Notes: generated by a model from the letters alone, not told the origin. Counted from the stretch's first letter, positions 1 through 8,492 are shown. The stretch: 64,000 nt of DNA from Oscillibacter sp. PC13 (GCF_900115635.1 NZ_FOXE01000002.1:1-64000); one strand, 5' to 3'. Numbers and translations: made by a program.

Positions 1-56
1 ATGTGTTAAGCACGCCGCCAGCGTTCGTCCTGAGCCAGGATCAAACTCTCTATAAA
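1..56 (-). rRNA. rrs: 16S ribosomal RNA, 5' end only
   Basis: Read on the minus strand this is the conserved 16S start: AGAGTTTGATCCTGGCTCAG followed by the ACGAACGCTGGCGGCGTGC block. Counting back from the conserved GAGTTTGATC places nucleotide 1 near position 56. The gene runs off the left edge, so only about 56 nt are present. Three promoters lie upstream (286-494). Confidence 0.97.
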
Positions 57-285
57 ATGGTATTAAATCGGACCGTAGTCCGCTCTAATCATTTCACAGA
101 GCTATTCGTCATAGCTTCATGTCTTTTTATAGTTACCTTTTTAGGAGAATTGACTACTCCCTACTTCAGCAACTTCTCGTTCGCTTTTCTGGTGATTTCT
201 CACCATCCAAGCTTACGTCTGGTGCTTTCTTTTCGTTACGTTGTTTAATTTACAAGGTACACGCCTCTCCCGGCGGAACATTGCT

Positions 286-314
286 ATTATAGCAAACCTC
301 ATCCCGATTGTCAA
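286..314 (-). promoter_or_regulatory. rRNA promoter, gene-proximal
   Basis: Minus strand: -35 TTGACA (309-314), a 17-bp spacer, and -10 TATAAT (286-291), a perfect consensus pair. It lies about 230 bp from the 16S 5' end, leaving room for a processed leader. The -35 box overlaps the inverted repeat at 310-338. Confidence 0.9.
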
Positions 315-338
315 GAACTTTTTTCAAAAGTTCTTGAC
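310..338. repeat. Perfect inverted repeat overlapping rRNA -35 box
   Basis: The arms GTCAAGAACTTTT and AAAAGTTCTTGAC (13 bp each) are separated by 3 bp. The left arm contributes most of the TTGACA -35 box of the proximal rRNA promoter. It could be a protein site or a hairpin in the transcript from the upstream promoters. No function is established. Confidence 0.7.
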
Positions 339-372
339 GCTCAATCTGTTCGCCGCTCACAGCAACTTTTTT

Positions 373-401
373 ATGTTATCACATCCAGAACGCATTGTCA
401 A
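373..401 (-). promoter_or_regulatory. rRNA promoter, middle
   Basis: Minus strand: -35 TTGACA (396-401), 17-bp spacer, -10 TAACAT (373-378). It has the same spacing as its two neighbours and points at the 16S gene. Confidence 0.75.
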
Positions 402-465
402 CTGTTTCTTCTTCCTTTTTCAGAAGTTTTTTCAGCTCACTTACGCCCTGCCGGACAGCTTTGTT

Positions 466-494
466 AGAATACCAAACCCCCTCCCTTTTGTCAA
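466..494 (-). promoter_or_regulatory. rRNA promoter, distal
   Basis: Minus strand: -35 TTGACA (489-494), 17-bp spacer, -10 TATTCT (466-471). It is the third of three tandem promoters about 90 bp apart, and lies just beyond the terminator of the upstream symporter gene. Confidence 0.75.
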
Positions 495-513
495 TACCTT
501 TTTTCGAAAAAGT

Positions 514-550
514 CAAAAAAAGTCGACCGTGCTTTTTTCACATGGTCGAC
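514..550 (-). terminator. Intrinsic terminator of the putP-like gene
   Basis: Minus strand: the arms GTCGACC and GGTCGAC, with further GTG/CAC pairing inside, form a hairpin followed by seven or more T. It begins 8 bp after the symporter stop codon and insulates the rRNA promoters. Confidence 0.85.
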
Positions 551-558
551 TCTTCAAA

Positions 559-2097
559 TTATCCAACCTTGACTTCGTCAAACACTTTCTCGATTTCCGC
601 ATCGGGCTTTGCTGTTGCCAAGCTCACGATTACGATGGCAATGGAAGCCATAATAAAAGCGGGCAGCAGCTCGTAGATTGCCCATGCGCCGCCCATCGGT
701 GCAATCAAATACTTCCAAATAAACACCATCGCACCGCCGGAAACCATGCCCGCCAAAGCTCCCCATTTATTGGAGCGCTTCCAAAACAGAGCAAACAACA
801 CCGTGGGGCCAAAGGCCGCACCGAAGCCCGCCCATGCAAAAGATACTACGCGGAACACAGAACTGTTCGGATCCCATGCCAGGAAGACGCCAATAATCGC
901 AATGATAATAACAGTAGAACGTGCGACCAGCATCTCTGTTTTTGCACTCAGCTTTACGCCGAAAAAGCCCCTCATCAGATCTTGAGACACACTGGACGCC
1001 GCAGCCAGGAGCTGGGAATCCGCAGTGGACATAGTGGCTGCCAGGATGCCGGCCAGGATAATGCCAGCTATCAGGGCCAGAAACACGCCATGCTGGCTCA
1101 TGAGATCCGCCATTTTGATGATAATGGTTTCGGAATCAGCACTGGTTGTCAGGAAGGGAACCTTGCCTGCCACAGAAACGCTGTATCCAATGATGCCGAT
1201 AAAAACCGCAATTGCCATAGAAATAACCACCCAAATGGATGCGATGCGGCGGGAGGTGCTCAATTTTTTCTCATCTTCGATTGCCATAAACCGCAGGAGG
1301 ATATGCGGCATGCCGAAGTAACCCAAGCCCCATGCCAGCGTAGATACAATGCTGAGTCCCCCAAAGGAGCCAGCCGTACCAGAACCTGCATTGTAGCCTT
1401 TCGTCATATTCAGGTACCCCGGCAGCGCCTGCGCATTTGTAATTACCGCGTCCAAGCCGCCCGCCTGCTGAATTCCAAATACCACAATTGCCAGAAGGGC
1501 AACCGTCATAAAAATGCTCTGAAGCAGGTCTGTGGTAGATACTGCCATAAAGCCGCCAAGCACGGTGTACCCGATAATGACAACCGCTCCAATCATCATG
1601 GCGATATGGTAGTTCACACCAAACAGGCTGTTGAAAAGCGTTCCCACCGCCTTAAAGCCCGATGCCGTATACGGAATGAAGAAAATCAAAATGGCCAGAG
1701 CCGCAATAAGGGACAGCACATGGCGCTCATCCCGATAACGCCTGGAGAAGAAGTCCGGAATTGTAATTGCACCCACAGCCGCAGAATAACGACGAATGCG
1801 CTTCGCCACAATCAGCCAATTCAAATAAGTTCCGACCGCCAGCCCGATTGCTGTCCAGCCCACCTCTGCAACGCCGCAGAGATAAGCCAGTCCCGGCAGA
1901 CCCATCAGCAGGTAGCTGCTCATATCAGAGGCCTCAGCACTCATAGCCGTGACCACAGGCCCAAGTTTGCGGCCACCCAAGTAGAATTCATGGGAGTTGT
2001 CGCCGCTGCCCTTCTTACTGAAGTACACCCCCACCAGGACCATTGCAATCAAATAGGCCGCAATAGTCACTACAATTAAAATCTGTGCGCTTGTCAT
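559..2097 (-). CDS. putP: Sodium/proline symporter (SSS family)
   Basis: A 512-residue sodium:solute symporter, expected to carry proline or a related solute into the cell with Na+. The N-terminus has the PutP-type pattern: a first membrane helix, then SHEFYLGGRKLGPVVTAMSA and the SDMSSYLLMGLPG segment. These correspond to the Na+- and substrate-binding regions of the family. About 13 hydrophobic helices follow, which is the usual length and topology. The ATG at 2097 is preceded by AAAGGAGAGAG. The gene is monocistronic: a terminator follows at 514-550 and a TetR gene lies upstream in the same direction. A 32-bp palindrome at 2166-2197 sits just above the likely promoter and may be an operator. 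Family is certain. Proline specificity is inferred from overall resemblance to PutP. Confidence 0.88.
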   Translation of the reverse strand: MTSAQILIVVTIAAYLIAMVLVGVYFSKKGSGDNSHEFYLGGRKLGPVVTAMSAEASDMSSYLLMGLPGLAYLCGVAEVGWTAIGLAVGTYLNWLIVAKRIRRYSAAVGAITIPDFFSRRYRDERHVLSLIAALAILIFFIPYTASGFKAVGTLFNSLFGVNYHIAMMIGAVVIIGYTVLGGFMAVSTTDLLQSIFMTVALLAIVVFGIQQAGGLDAVITNAQALPGYLNMTKGYNAGSGTAGSFGGLSIVSTLAWGLGYFGMPHILLRFMAIEDEKKLSTSRRIASIWVVISMAIAVFIGIIGYSVSVAGKVPFLTTSADSETIIIKMADLMSQHGVFLALIAGIILAGILAATMSTADSQLLAAASSVSQDLMRGFFGVKLSAKTEMLVARSTVIIIAIIGVFLAWDPNSSVFRVVSFAWAGFGAAFGPTVLFALFWKRSNKWGALAGMVSGGAMVFIWKYLIAPMGGAWAIYELLPAFIMASIAIVIVSLATAKPDAEIEKVFDEVKVG

Positions 2098-2165
2098 GAT
2101 ATTCTCTCTCCTTTAATTATCAATGCAGGACATCATAGCATATTTTTAACCAGAACAAAATGCAG

Positions 2166-2197
2166 AACGCGGTATAGAATTCATTCTATACCGCGTT
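2166..2197. promoter_or_regulatory. Perfect 32-bp palindrome between tetR and putP
   Basis: Two 15-bp arms (AACGCGGTATAGAAT and its complement) are separated by 2 bp. Neither strand has a convincing T-run after it (CGTTTTC on +, CGTTCTGC on -), so it is a poor terminator. It lies 69 bp upstream of the symporter start, just above a weak TATGAT -10. An operator for the adjacent TetR protein is a plausible alternative to a tetR terminator. Confidence 0.6.
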
Positions 2198-2251
2198 TTC
2201 AGATATGGCAAATTGTCCTTTAGAGTTTTGATTTTTCCACTGTACATCTCC

Positions 2252-2860
2252 CTATACGTTTTCCATTCTTTTTTCTTCTGCCCGATAACTCTCCAGGAAC
2301 ATCGGCGTCATTCTGTCTGTATAAGCCACCAGTGAGTAGTCTCCACCGCAAAGGCACCAGTCATATAAAAGAGCTCTCTCCCACAGTGCATATGCCTTTA
2401 CAATTTCGTTTACTGTCAAATCGGACCTCAGCTGGCCTTGCTTCTGCCCCTCCGTTACCGTCTGCCGCAGCAGTTTAAAGTACAGCCTGCTGCGATCCAA
2501 AAGGTGCTTTTCCCCACGGGCCAGCAATTGGGTGGACAGCAGACGGGTCAACAGCTCCAGCGAAACCCGCTCATCAATCATGGCGAACAGTTCGTGGTTC
2601 AGGTATGTCAACTTCTCGATGGCATTTCGATTGGTCTCCATAGTCTCCATCAATTCCTGATATTTTTCATCAAATACATTGGCCAGTGTCCCCAGAAGTG
2701 CGTCCTTCCCATCAAAATAATGATAAAAAGAACCTTTAGAGGTCTCGGATTCAAAGACAATATCCTCTATCGTTGTATCCTCGTATCCCTGCTCATAAAA
2801 CAGTTTCCAGGCCGCTGAAATAATACGTCCCTTTGTGTTTCTGGTATTTTTCTTCGGCAT
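2252..2860 (-). CDS. TetR/AcrR family transcriptional regulator
   Basis: A 202-residue regulator. The N-terminal helix-turn-helix (about residues 8-55) carries the family signature TTIEDIVFESETSKGSFYHYF. The rest is a helical ligand-binding domain that matches no specific subfamily by eye. The ATG at 2860 follows GAGGTG. A promoter (TTGCAT-17-TATGCT) lies at 2888-2916. The gene is co-directional with the putP-like gene 155 bp downstream, with a palindrome between them, so local control of the symporter is likely but unproven. The ligand is unknown. Confidence 0.88.
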   Translation of the reverse strand: MPKKNTRNTKGRIISAAWKLFYEQGYEDTTIEDIVFESETSKGSFYHYFDGKDALLGTLANVFDEKYQELMETMETNRNAIEKLTYLNHELFAMIDERVSLELLTRLLSTQLLARGEKHLLDRSRLYFKLLRQTVTEGQKQGQLRSDLTVNEIVKAYALWERALLYDWCLCGGDYSLVAYTDRMTPMFLESYRAEEKRMENV

Positions 2861-2887
2861 TTTTCAACACCTCATTTTTTTGCTTTC

Positions 2888-2916
2888 AGCATACCATACT
2901 CCACCGCTTTATGCAA
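2888..2916 (-). promoter_or_regulatory. Promoter of the tetR gene
   Basis: Minus strand: -35 TTGCAT (2911-2916), 17-bp spacer, -10 TATGCT (2888-2893), about 28 bp upstream of the start codon. Confidence 0.6.
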
Positions 2917-2975
2917 ATCCAACGGCCGCAGGCACCAGGGCCGCAGTTTTTGCATGTTTTTTGACACATTCTCTA

Positions 2976-3005
2976 TTGTGCTTTGCAGCTTCGTACTGTT
3001 ATAAT
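2976..3005 (+). promoter_or_regulatory. Promoter of dapF
   Basis: A TATAAT -10 (3000-3005) is preceded by TG one base upstream, giving an extended -10. A weak -35 TTGTGC (2976-2981) lies 18 bp away. It sits 28 bp upstream of the dapF start. Confidence 0.6.
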
Positions 3006-3032
3006 ACCTTTATCGCGAAGGGGGGCTTACGC

Positions 3033-3878
3033 TTGAAATTCTGGAAAATGAACGGCGCCGGAAATGACTTTGTGGTGCTGAATAATTTGGAAGAGCATCT
3101 TCCGGCAGAGGTTTTTCCTCAAATTGCCAAGACCCTGTGTGAGCGGCACATGTCCATTGGGGCTGACGGGCTGATGGTAATAGACACCCCCACCGAGGGC
3201 GGCGATTACAAAATGCGTTTTTATAATTCAGATGGCAGCATTGGCGAAATGTGCGGAAATGGTGCTAGGTGTATCTGCCGATACGGCTATGAAAATAGCT
3301 TGGCCGGTGAGATGCAGACCGTGGAAACCACCGCCGGCATTGTGACAGGACGGCGGATTGACAGTCGGTTGTACCGCATTCGTCTCAACGATCCATCTAT
3401 TGTGAAGCTGGACGCCCCCGTGGAGGTGGATGGTATCCGTTATCCATGCGCCTATGTGGAGCTTGGAAATCCCGGAATCCCTCACGCAGTGGTCCCTTAC
3501 GCCAATCTGCGGCAGGCTGATGAGAACGATCTGCGGGAGCTTGGCCGCGCTATTCGCTGGTATCATGACTTTCCAAAGGGCGCCAATGTGAACTTTTTTG
3601 AAGTTACCGGAGAAGACACCGTTTTTGAGCGTACGTTTGAACGTGGGGTCGAGGATTTCACCTATGCCTGCGGCACAGGCACCGGAGCTGTGGTAACCGT
3701 CCTGACGCTCCAGGGCAAGGTCTCCGGCCAGGGTGTTCGGGTCAATATGACAGGCGGGCAGCTGGTCATCGACGCGGAGCGGGAGAATTCCCGCATCGCC
3801 AGCCTGTATCTCACAGGCCCAACCAACATCGTTTGCAAGGGCGAAGTCACGGACGAAGAGCTCCGCCTGGCAAAATAA
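3033..3878 (+). CDS. dapF: Diaminopimelate epimerase
   Basis: A 281-residue enzyme interconverting LL- and meso-diaminopimelate, the penultimate step of lysine synthesis and the source of meso-DAP for peptidoglycan. Both catalytic cysteines are in their usual settings: MCGNGARC in the N-terminal half and YACGTGTGA in the C-terminal half. The opening KMNGAGNDFVV is also characteristic. The reading frame stays open upstream. I chose the TTG at 3033 because it follows a GGGGGG Shine-Dalgarno and gives the usual family length and N-terminus. The symporter gene follows 40 bp later with no terminator between, so the two are probably co-transcribed. Confidence 0.95.
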   Translation: MKFWKMNGAGNDFVVLNNLEEHLPAEVFPQIAKTLCERHMSIGADGLMVIDTPTEGGDYKMRFYNSDGSIGEMCGNGARCICRYGYENSLAGEMQTVETTAGIVTGRRIDSRLYRIRLNDPSIVKLDAPVEVDGIRYPCAYVELGNPGIPHAVVPYANLRQADENDLRELGRAIRWYHDFPKGANVNFFEVTGEDTVFERTFERGVEDFTYACGTGTGAVVTVLTLQGKVSGQGVRVNMTGGQLVIDAERENSRIASLYLTGPTNIVCKGEVTDEELRLAK

Positions 3879-3918
3879 TTTCCCCGTGTGTGAATTGAGA
3901 ATAGGAGGAGTTTCATTT

Positions 3919-5205
3919 ATGGAAAAAAAATCTGTTGCCAAAAACTATGCGTTTCTGGCCATCATGCTGGGTTCCATGGTTCTTGGCGCCGTTGTGGGCT
4001 GGATTTTTCCCGTCGTACTGGATGCTGACGGCAACACCATCTCTGCCGGCGCCACTGTTCTGAAGCCTTTGGGCACCGTGTTCATCAACATGATGTTCTG
4101 CATCGTGGTGCCAATGGTATTCGCATCCATTTCCGGTGCCGTTGCTAACATGCAGAGCCGTAAGCGCGCCGGAAAAATTATGGGCACTACAATTGCCACC
4201 TTTGTAATCACCGGTGCCATCGCCGCTGTCATCATGTATGTGCTGATGCAGGTATTCCCCCCTGTCTTGGCCCCGTGGAGCAATATTCCCGCCGAGGAGA
4301 TGGGGGAATACGCCTCTTTGTCCGATATGATTGTGAACTTCTTCACTGCCAGTGACTTCGTGGGGCTGTTGACCCGCCGGGCCATGCTGCCCCTGATTGT
4401 ATTCTCCCTATTGTTTGGGTTTGCCGTGAACCTGAACGGCGGCAAGGATACGCTGGTCGGCAAATTTCTGGATGACCTGACCAATGTGATGATGAAATTT
4501 GTCCAAATCATTACCTATTACGCCCCCATCGCCTTCTTTGGCTTCTTTGCCGACTTAGTGGCCACCTACGGCCCCCAGATTACCGAAAGCTATGGCCGGG
4601 CTCTGGCCGTCTATTACCCGCTGTGCTTTATCTATATTTTCACCGCCTTCCCCCTGTTTGCCTGGTTTGGCGGTGGAAAGGGCGCTGTGAAGGTTATGTT
4701 CCAGCACATCACCAAGCCCGCCGTGGTATCTCTTGGCACCTGTTCCTCCGTTGCCACCATTCCCACCAATATGGAGGAAGCTGCCGCTACCGGTATTTCC
4801 AAGGATGTCTCCGATATGGTGCTGCCCTTGGGCGCAACAATGCATATGGATGGTTCCTGCTTCAGCTGTGTCCTGAAAATTGCCTTTGTATTCGGCGTGT
4901 TCGGCAAAGAATTTGGCGGCATTGGAATGCTGTTTTCCGTGGTTCTGGTAGCTGTTCTCTCCTCCGTTGGTATGAGTGGTGTACCCGGCGGCGGTTATAT
5001 CGGCGAATACATCATCTGCTCCATCTTCTTCCCAGAACAGATGGAACTGGCCTTCCCCATCCTGGTAACCATCGGCAACCTGGTGGATCCCCCCGCCACG
5101 ATGATCAACTCCGCCGGCGACTATGTGGTCAGCTATATTGTCTCCCGCTTTGTTGACGGAAAGGATTGGCTGCAGAAGGCTCTGGCAAGTCAGAAGGCCG
5201 CCTGA
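3919..5205 (+). CDS. Dicarboxylate/amino acid:cation symporter (DAACS family)
   Basis: A 428-residue secondary transporter of the glutamate-transporter fold (GltP/SstT relatives). It uses the Na+ or H+ gradient to import an acidic or small neutral amino acid. Family marks are the serine-rich reentrant loop (TCSSVATIPTNMEEA), the following LPLGATMHMDGS helix and the second loop SSVGMSGVPGGG. The ATG at 3919 follows AGGAGGAG. It lies downstream of dapF and converges on the serine dehydratase operon, sharing a bidirectional terminator. That proximity hints at serine or threonine as substrate, but the sequence does not settle it. Confidence 0.88.
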   Translation: MEKKSVAKNYAFLAIMLGSMVLGAVVGWIFPVVLDADGNTISAGATVLKPLGTVFINMMFCIVVPMVFASISGAVANMQSRKRAGKIMGTTIATFVITGAIAAVIMYVLMQVFPPVLAPWSNIPAEEMGEYASLSDMIVNFFTASDFVGLLTRRAMLPLIVFSLLFGFAVNLNGGKDTLVGKFLDDLTNVMMKFVQIITYYAPIAFFGFFADLVATYGPQITESYGRALAVYYPLCFIYIFTAFPLFAWFGGGKGAVKVMFQHITKPAVVSLGTCSSVATIPTNMEEAAATGISKDVSDMVLPLGATMHMDGSCFSCVLKIAFVFGVFGKEFGGIGMLFSVVLVAVLSSVGMSGVPGGGYIGEYIICSIFFPEQMELAFPILVTIGNLVDPPATMINSAGDYVVSYIVSRFVDGKDWLQKALASQKAA

Positions 5206-5231
5206 ATTTTATCCTTTTCCCGTTCCTGTTT

Positions 5232-5269
5232 AAAAAGGTTCCCTGCTCTCGAGAGCAGGGAACCTTTTT
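5232..5269. terminator. Bidirectional terminator between DAACS and sdaAA
   Basis: A perfect 38-bp palindrome: AAAAAGGTTCCCTGCTCTC and its complement. It ends in five T on the plus strand and five T on the minus strand, as expected for a shared terminator between convergent genes. Confidence 0.9.
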
Positions 5270-5272
5270 CTT

Positions 5273-6151
5273 CTATGGCCTTCGCTTTTTCATCTGTTCT
5301 TTCACTGCCTGTCCGAAAGGGGTAGCCGCCAGGCCTCCCTGTGCCGTCTCCCGGAATTCCACCGGCAAACGGTGTCCTACATCTCCCATGCAGTCAATCA
5401 CCTGATCCACCGGAATCCGGCTCTCCACTCCAGCCAATGCCATATCCGCACAGCTGACAGCGTTGACCGCACCGACAACATTTCGCTTCACGCAGGGAAC
5501 CTCCACAAGACCGGCCACCGGGTCACAAATCAACCCCAGCAAGTTCTTCAGGGCCATTGCCGCCGCATGGCCTATCTGGGCGGGAGTGCCTCCCCTCAAA
5601 GCCGTCAATGCACCCGCCGCCATGGCGGACGCTGTGCCGATTTCCGCTTGGCACCCGCCGGAAGCGCCGGCAATACAGGCTCGGTAGCCAATCACTGCCC
5701 CAATCCCGGCAGAGACATACAAGGCTTCGATCACCGCGGTCTCGTCTGCCCGTCCCGCTTTAAATAAAGGAACCAGTACTGCCGGCAGCACACCGCAGGC
5801 ACCGGCAGTTGGCGCAGCCACAATCTTGCGCATGCAGGCGTTAGACTCTCCCACGCACAGCGCCGTGGCAATGACGTCCCGGAGATAGGATCCGCACAGG
5901 GTATCGCCCCTGTCGGCATAGTCCCGCATTTTTTGCCCGTCGCCTCCCACAAGACCGCTGACAGAGCGGCGGCCGCTTTCATATGCATCCACGGACTCCA
6001 GCATCGCTCTCCAAGTAACCCGCATTTTTTCCAAAGAGACCTCCGATGACACTTGCCTCTCCTCCATGTCGGTTTCCAGAACAACCTTCCAGAATGGAAT
6101 GCCTCTTTGTGCAATCTTGTCAAAAATCTCCTGCATCGAGTCCAGGGCCAT
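5273..6151 (-). CDS. sdaAA: L-serine dehydratase, iron-sulfur-dependent, alpha subunit
   Basis: A 292-residue catalytic subunit of the two-chain 4Fe-4S L-serine ammonia-lyase, which converts serine to pyruvate and ammonia. Conserved cluster-binding cysteines appear in GACGVLPA, ASGGCQAEIG and GLICDPVAGLVEVPC. The ATG at 6151 is chosen over an upstream in-frame start because AAAGGAGG precedes it and translation starts 1 bp after the beta-subunit stop. It forms a two-gene operon with sdaAB and ends at the terminator shared with the DAACS symporter, a possible amino-acid supplier. Confidence 0.95.
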   Translation of the reverse strand: MALDSMQEIFDKIAQRGIPFWKVVLETDMEERQVSSEVSLEKMRVTWRAMLESVDAYESGRRSVSGLVGGDGQKMRDYADRGDTLCGSYLRDVIATALCVGESNACMRKIVAAPTAGACGVLPAVLVPLFKAGRADETAVIEALYVSAGIGAVIGYRACIAGASGGCQAEIGTASAMAAGALTALRGGTPAQIGHAAAMALKNLLGLICDPVAGLVEVPCVKRNVVGAVNAVSCADMALAGVESRIPVDQVIDCMGDVGHRLPVEFRETAQGGLAATPFGQAVKEQMKKRRP

Positions 6152-6152
6152 G

Positions 6153-6821
6153 TCACTTCGCCTCCTTTTCGTAATAGGTAAGTCCTTCCACACCCGGCAG
6201 TTCACCAATGAGCTGGCGAACCACCGGCGGAACTTTTTGATCCGTCTCAATCACCATCAGGGCATCACCGCCCCGGCGATCTCTGCACAAACTCATGTTG
6301 GCAATGTTTACCTTGGCGTTGGATAGCTCCCTGGCTACATCCGCCAACTCCCCGGCAATGTCCCGGTGCTGGATGACCAGTGTATGGAACATTCCCGTAA
6401 AGCTGACTTCCACACCATTCAGCTGATCCACCCGAATTCTTCCTCCGCCGGTGGACGCAGCCTGCAGGTGCAGCCGTTTTCCCGTTTCATTTTCCACTTC
6501 CAGCACCGCTGTGTTTGGATGAGCCTCCCGCAGCTGAATGGTGTGAAAGCGGAACTTCAGTCCCTGCTCCGCAGCAAGTTCAAAGCTGTGGGGAATATTC
6601 AAATCGTCCGGCTGAAGACCCAGTAGCCCTGCAACCAGCGCGCGGTCGGTACCGTGTCCCTGCCCGGTCTCCGCAAAAGAGCCATGGAGCCCGATATCCG
6701 CCTTGACTACATTTCCTCCCAGCAGCGTACGGGCCATTCGGCCGATGCGCACCGCACCCGCCGTATGAGAACTGGACGGCCCAACCATCACCGGTCCAAG
6801 AATATCGAAAATGTCCAGCAT
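6153..6821 (-). CDS. sdaAB: L-serine dehydratase, iron-sulfur-dependent, beta subunit
   Basis: A 222-residue beta subunit of the Fe-S L-serine dehydratase. The N-terminal part carries GPVMVGPSSSHTAGAVRIG, typical of the serine dehydratase beta domain. The last 75 or so residues form an ACT-type domain (FHTLVIQHRDIAGELADVA), a small-molecule sensing fold. It is first in the operon and is followed 1 bp later by the alpha subunit. The split alpha/beta arrangement is the Firmicutes type. Confidence 0.95.
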   Translation of the reverse strand: MLDIFDILGPVMVGPSSSHTAGAVRIGRMARTLLGGNVVKADIGLHGSFAETGQGHGTDRALVAGLLGLQPDDLNIPHSFELAAEQGLKFRFHTIQLREAHPNTAVLEVENETGKRLHLQAASTGGGRIRVDQLNGVEVSFTGMFHTLVIQHRDIAGELADVARELSNAKVNIANMSLCRDRRGGDALMVIETDQKVPPVVRQLIGELPGVEGLTYYEKEAK

Positions 6822-6905
6822 ATAAGTCCCCTTTTCCGATTATTTCTGAAATCTTTCTCAGCGTATCATACCCATTTCCCTTTCGCAAGGTGTTTGGCGA
6901 AAAAG

Positions 6906-6934
6906 TTGACCTTTTCAGGTTTCTCATTTATACT
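6906..6934 (+). promoter_or_regulatory. Promoter of the amidohydrolase gene
   Basis: -35 TTGACC (6906-6911), 17-bp spacer, -10 TATACT (6929-6934), 24 bp upstream of the start codon. Confidence 0.8.
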
Positions 6935-6958
6935 GTATGCAGAAAGGAGCGGATCGTC

Positions 6959-8317
6959 ATGTCTACTCTGATGCTGCGAAATTTAAACACATTGATCACC
7001 TGTGACAGAGAGGACCGGATTCTGGAACATGTCGATTTATACTGTGAGGACGGCTTTATCCGGGCCATTGGCCCTCACCTGCCCCAGTTGGCCGACCGAA
7101 TCATTGACGGAACCCATCTTTGGTGTTATCCAGGTCTTATCAATACGCATCACCACCTGTATCAGGTCTTCTCCCGGAATTTACCCCAGGTACAAAATAT
7201 GGAGCTGTTCGACTGGCTCACGACCCTGTATGAAATCTGGAAGGGGCTGGATGAGCGGGTCATCCGGCTCTCTACGCTGGTCGGCGGCGGGGAATTGCTC
7301 AAGCACGGCTGCACCACTTGCTTTGACCATCATTATGTTTTTCCCCGGAATACCGCAGATCTAATCGGCGTCCAGTTTGCTGCCGCTGAAGAGTTGGGAC
7401 TGCGCATGTTTGCTTCCAGAGGCAGCATGGACCTCTCCAAAAAGGACGGCGGCCTGCCGCCGGACAGCGTTGTGCAGACGGTAGACGAAATCATGGCGGA
7501 TTCCATCCGCCTGATTGAGGCGTACCACGATCCCAAACCGGGTTCCATGCGCCAGGTGGCCCTGGCTCCCTGCTCCCCCTTCTCCGTTTCGGCAGATCTT
7601 CTGCGCCAGAGCGCTCTGCTCGCTCGTCAATACCACGTTCGGCTTCACACCCATCTGTGTGAGACAAAGGATGAAGAACGCTATATGCTGGAGCATCACG
7701 GTGTCCGCCCTCTGGAATTTATGGCGTCTCTTGATTGGACTGGTCCGGATGTGTGGTATGCCCATGGCATTCATTTTAATGACGAAGAGCTTTGCGAGCT
7801 GGCCCGCACCGGCACCGGCGTGGCCCATTGTCCCATCAGCAATATGAAGCTTGCCTCCGGCGTAGCCCGGGTTCCGGAAATGCTGGCACTGGGTGTTCCC
7901 GTGGGGCTGGCTGTAGATGGTTCCGCTTCCAATGATGGCTCTTCCTTAATGGAGGAACTGCGGGTGTGCTATTTGCTCCATCGCCTGCATGCCAGTCAGG
8001 CAGCACCCTCCGGCTACCAGGTGCTGAAAATGGCCACCAGAGGCAGTGCCCGGCTGTTGGGACGGGATGATATCGGCCAATTGGCAGTCGGCAAATGCGC
8101 AGACCTTTTCTTAGTGGACAGCCGCCGGCTGGAGCTGGTGGGCGGCGAGTACAGTCCCGCTGATGTGCTGGCAACCGTCGGCCTCAGAGGGGCGGTGGAC
8201 TATACCGTGGTAAACGGCAGCGTTGTTGTGGAGGAAGGTCATCTTTCCACCATTGATGAGGCACGCGTGGCGGAACAGGCCCGGAACACCTGTCGGACAT
8301 ATCTGGCGAAGGCATAA
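6959..8317 (+). CDS. Amidohydrolase, 8-oxoguanine deaminase-like
   Basis: A 452-residue metal-dependent amidohydrolase of the TRZ/ATZ cytosine-deaminase-like group. The metal motif NTHHHLYQ (residues about 64-71), the later HTHLCETKDE and YAHGIHF histidines, and the late VDGSASND aspartate are all present. The strings FSRNLPQVQ and TTCFDHHYVFP are characteristic of 8-oxoguanine deaminases and their atrazine-hydrolase relatives. The expected reaction is hydrolytic deamination of 8-oxoguanine (to urate) or a related purine or pterin. The ATG at 6959 follows AAAGGAGC. It is monocistronic with its own promoter. Guanine or S-adenosylhomocysteine deamination is the main alternative. Confidence 0.85.
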   Translation: MSTLMLRNLNTLITCDREDRILEHVDLYCEDGFIRAIGPHLPQLADRIIDGTHLWCYPGLINTHHHLYQVFSRNLPQVQNMELFDWLTTLYEIWKGLDERVIRLSTLVGGGELLKHGCTTCFDHHYVFPRNTADLIGVQFAAAEELGLRMFASRGSMDLSKKDGGLPPDSVVQTVDEIMADSIRLIEAYHDPKPGSMRQVALAPCSPFSVSADLLRQSALLARQYHVRLHTHLCETKDEERYMLEHHGVRPLEFMASLDWTGPDVWYAHGIHFNDEELCELARTGTGVAHCPISNMKLASGVARVPEMLALGVPVGLAVDGSASNDGSSLMEELRVCYLLHRLHASQAAPSGYQVLKMATRGSARLLGRDDIGQLAVGKCADLFLVDSRRLELVGGEYSPADVLATVGLRGAVDYTVVNGSVVVEEGHLSTIDEARVAEQARNTCRTYLAKA

Positions 8318-8340
8318 GAAAAAATGCACTTCCGCGGTAT

Positions 8341-8358
8341 AGAGCAGGTAGGTGCTCT
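8341..8358 (+). terminator. Weak hairpin after the amidohydrolase gene
   Basis: AGAGCA and TGCTCT arms with a 6-nt loop are followed by GCCGGTTTT, 23 bp after the stop codon. The short stem makes it a weak candidate. Nothing else is seen in 8318-8454. Confidence 0.35.
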
Positions 8359-8454
8359 GCCGGTTTTGCTCTTCACGGAGGGTTCTTCTTCTCTCTTCTG
8401 AATTCTCCCAGCTTTTCTTTCCGCGTTCAGGCACATGTCAGGTAGTAATCTTTC

Positions 8455-8492
8455 AAAAAACGCCTCTGGAGAGCAGTTACTCTCCAGAGGCG
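8455..8492 (-). terminator. Terminator of the XRE/zinc-ribbon gene
   Basis: Minus strand: 13-bp perfect arms (CGCCTCTGGAGAG and complement) with a 6-nt loop are followed by six T. It lies 93 bp after the stop codon of the gene at 8586; that interval holds no other gene. Confidence 0.85.

Noticed and set aside
241-2079. 612-codon plus-strand frame opposite the putP-like gene
   Set aside because: It is a shadow of the symporter gene, with His/Asn/Cys-rich composition and no domain or ribosome site.
2961-3005. TTGACA (2961-2966) paired with TATAAT (3000-3005) as the dapF promoter
   Set aside because: The spacer is 33 bp. The extended -10 with a closer weak -35 at 2976-2981 is more plausible.
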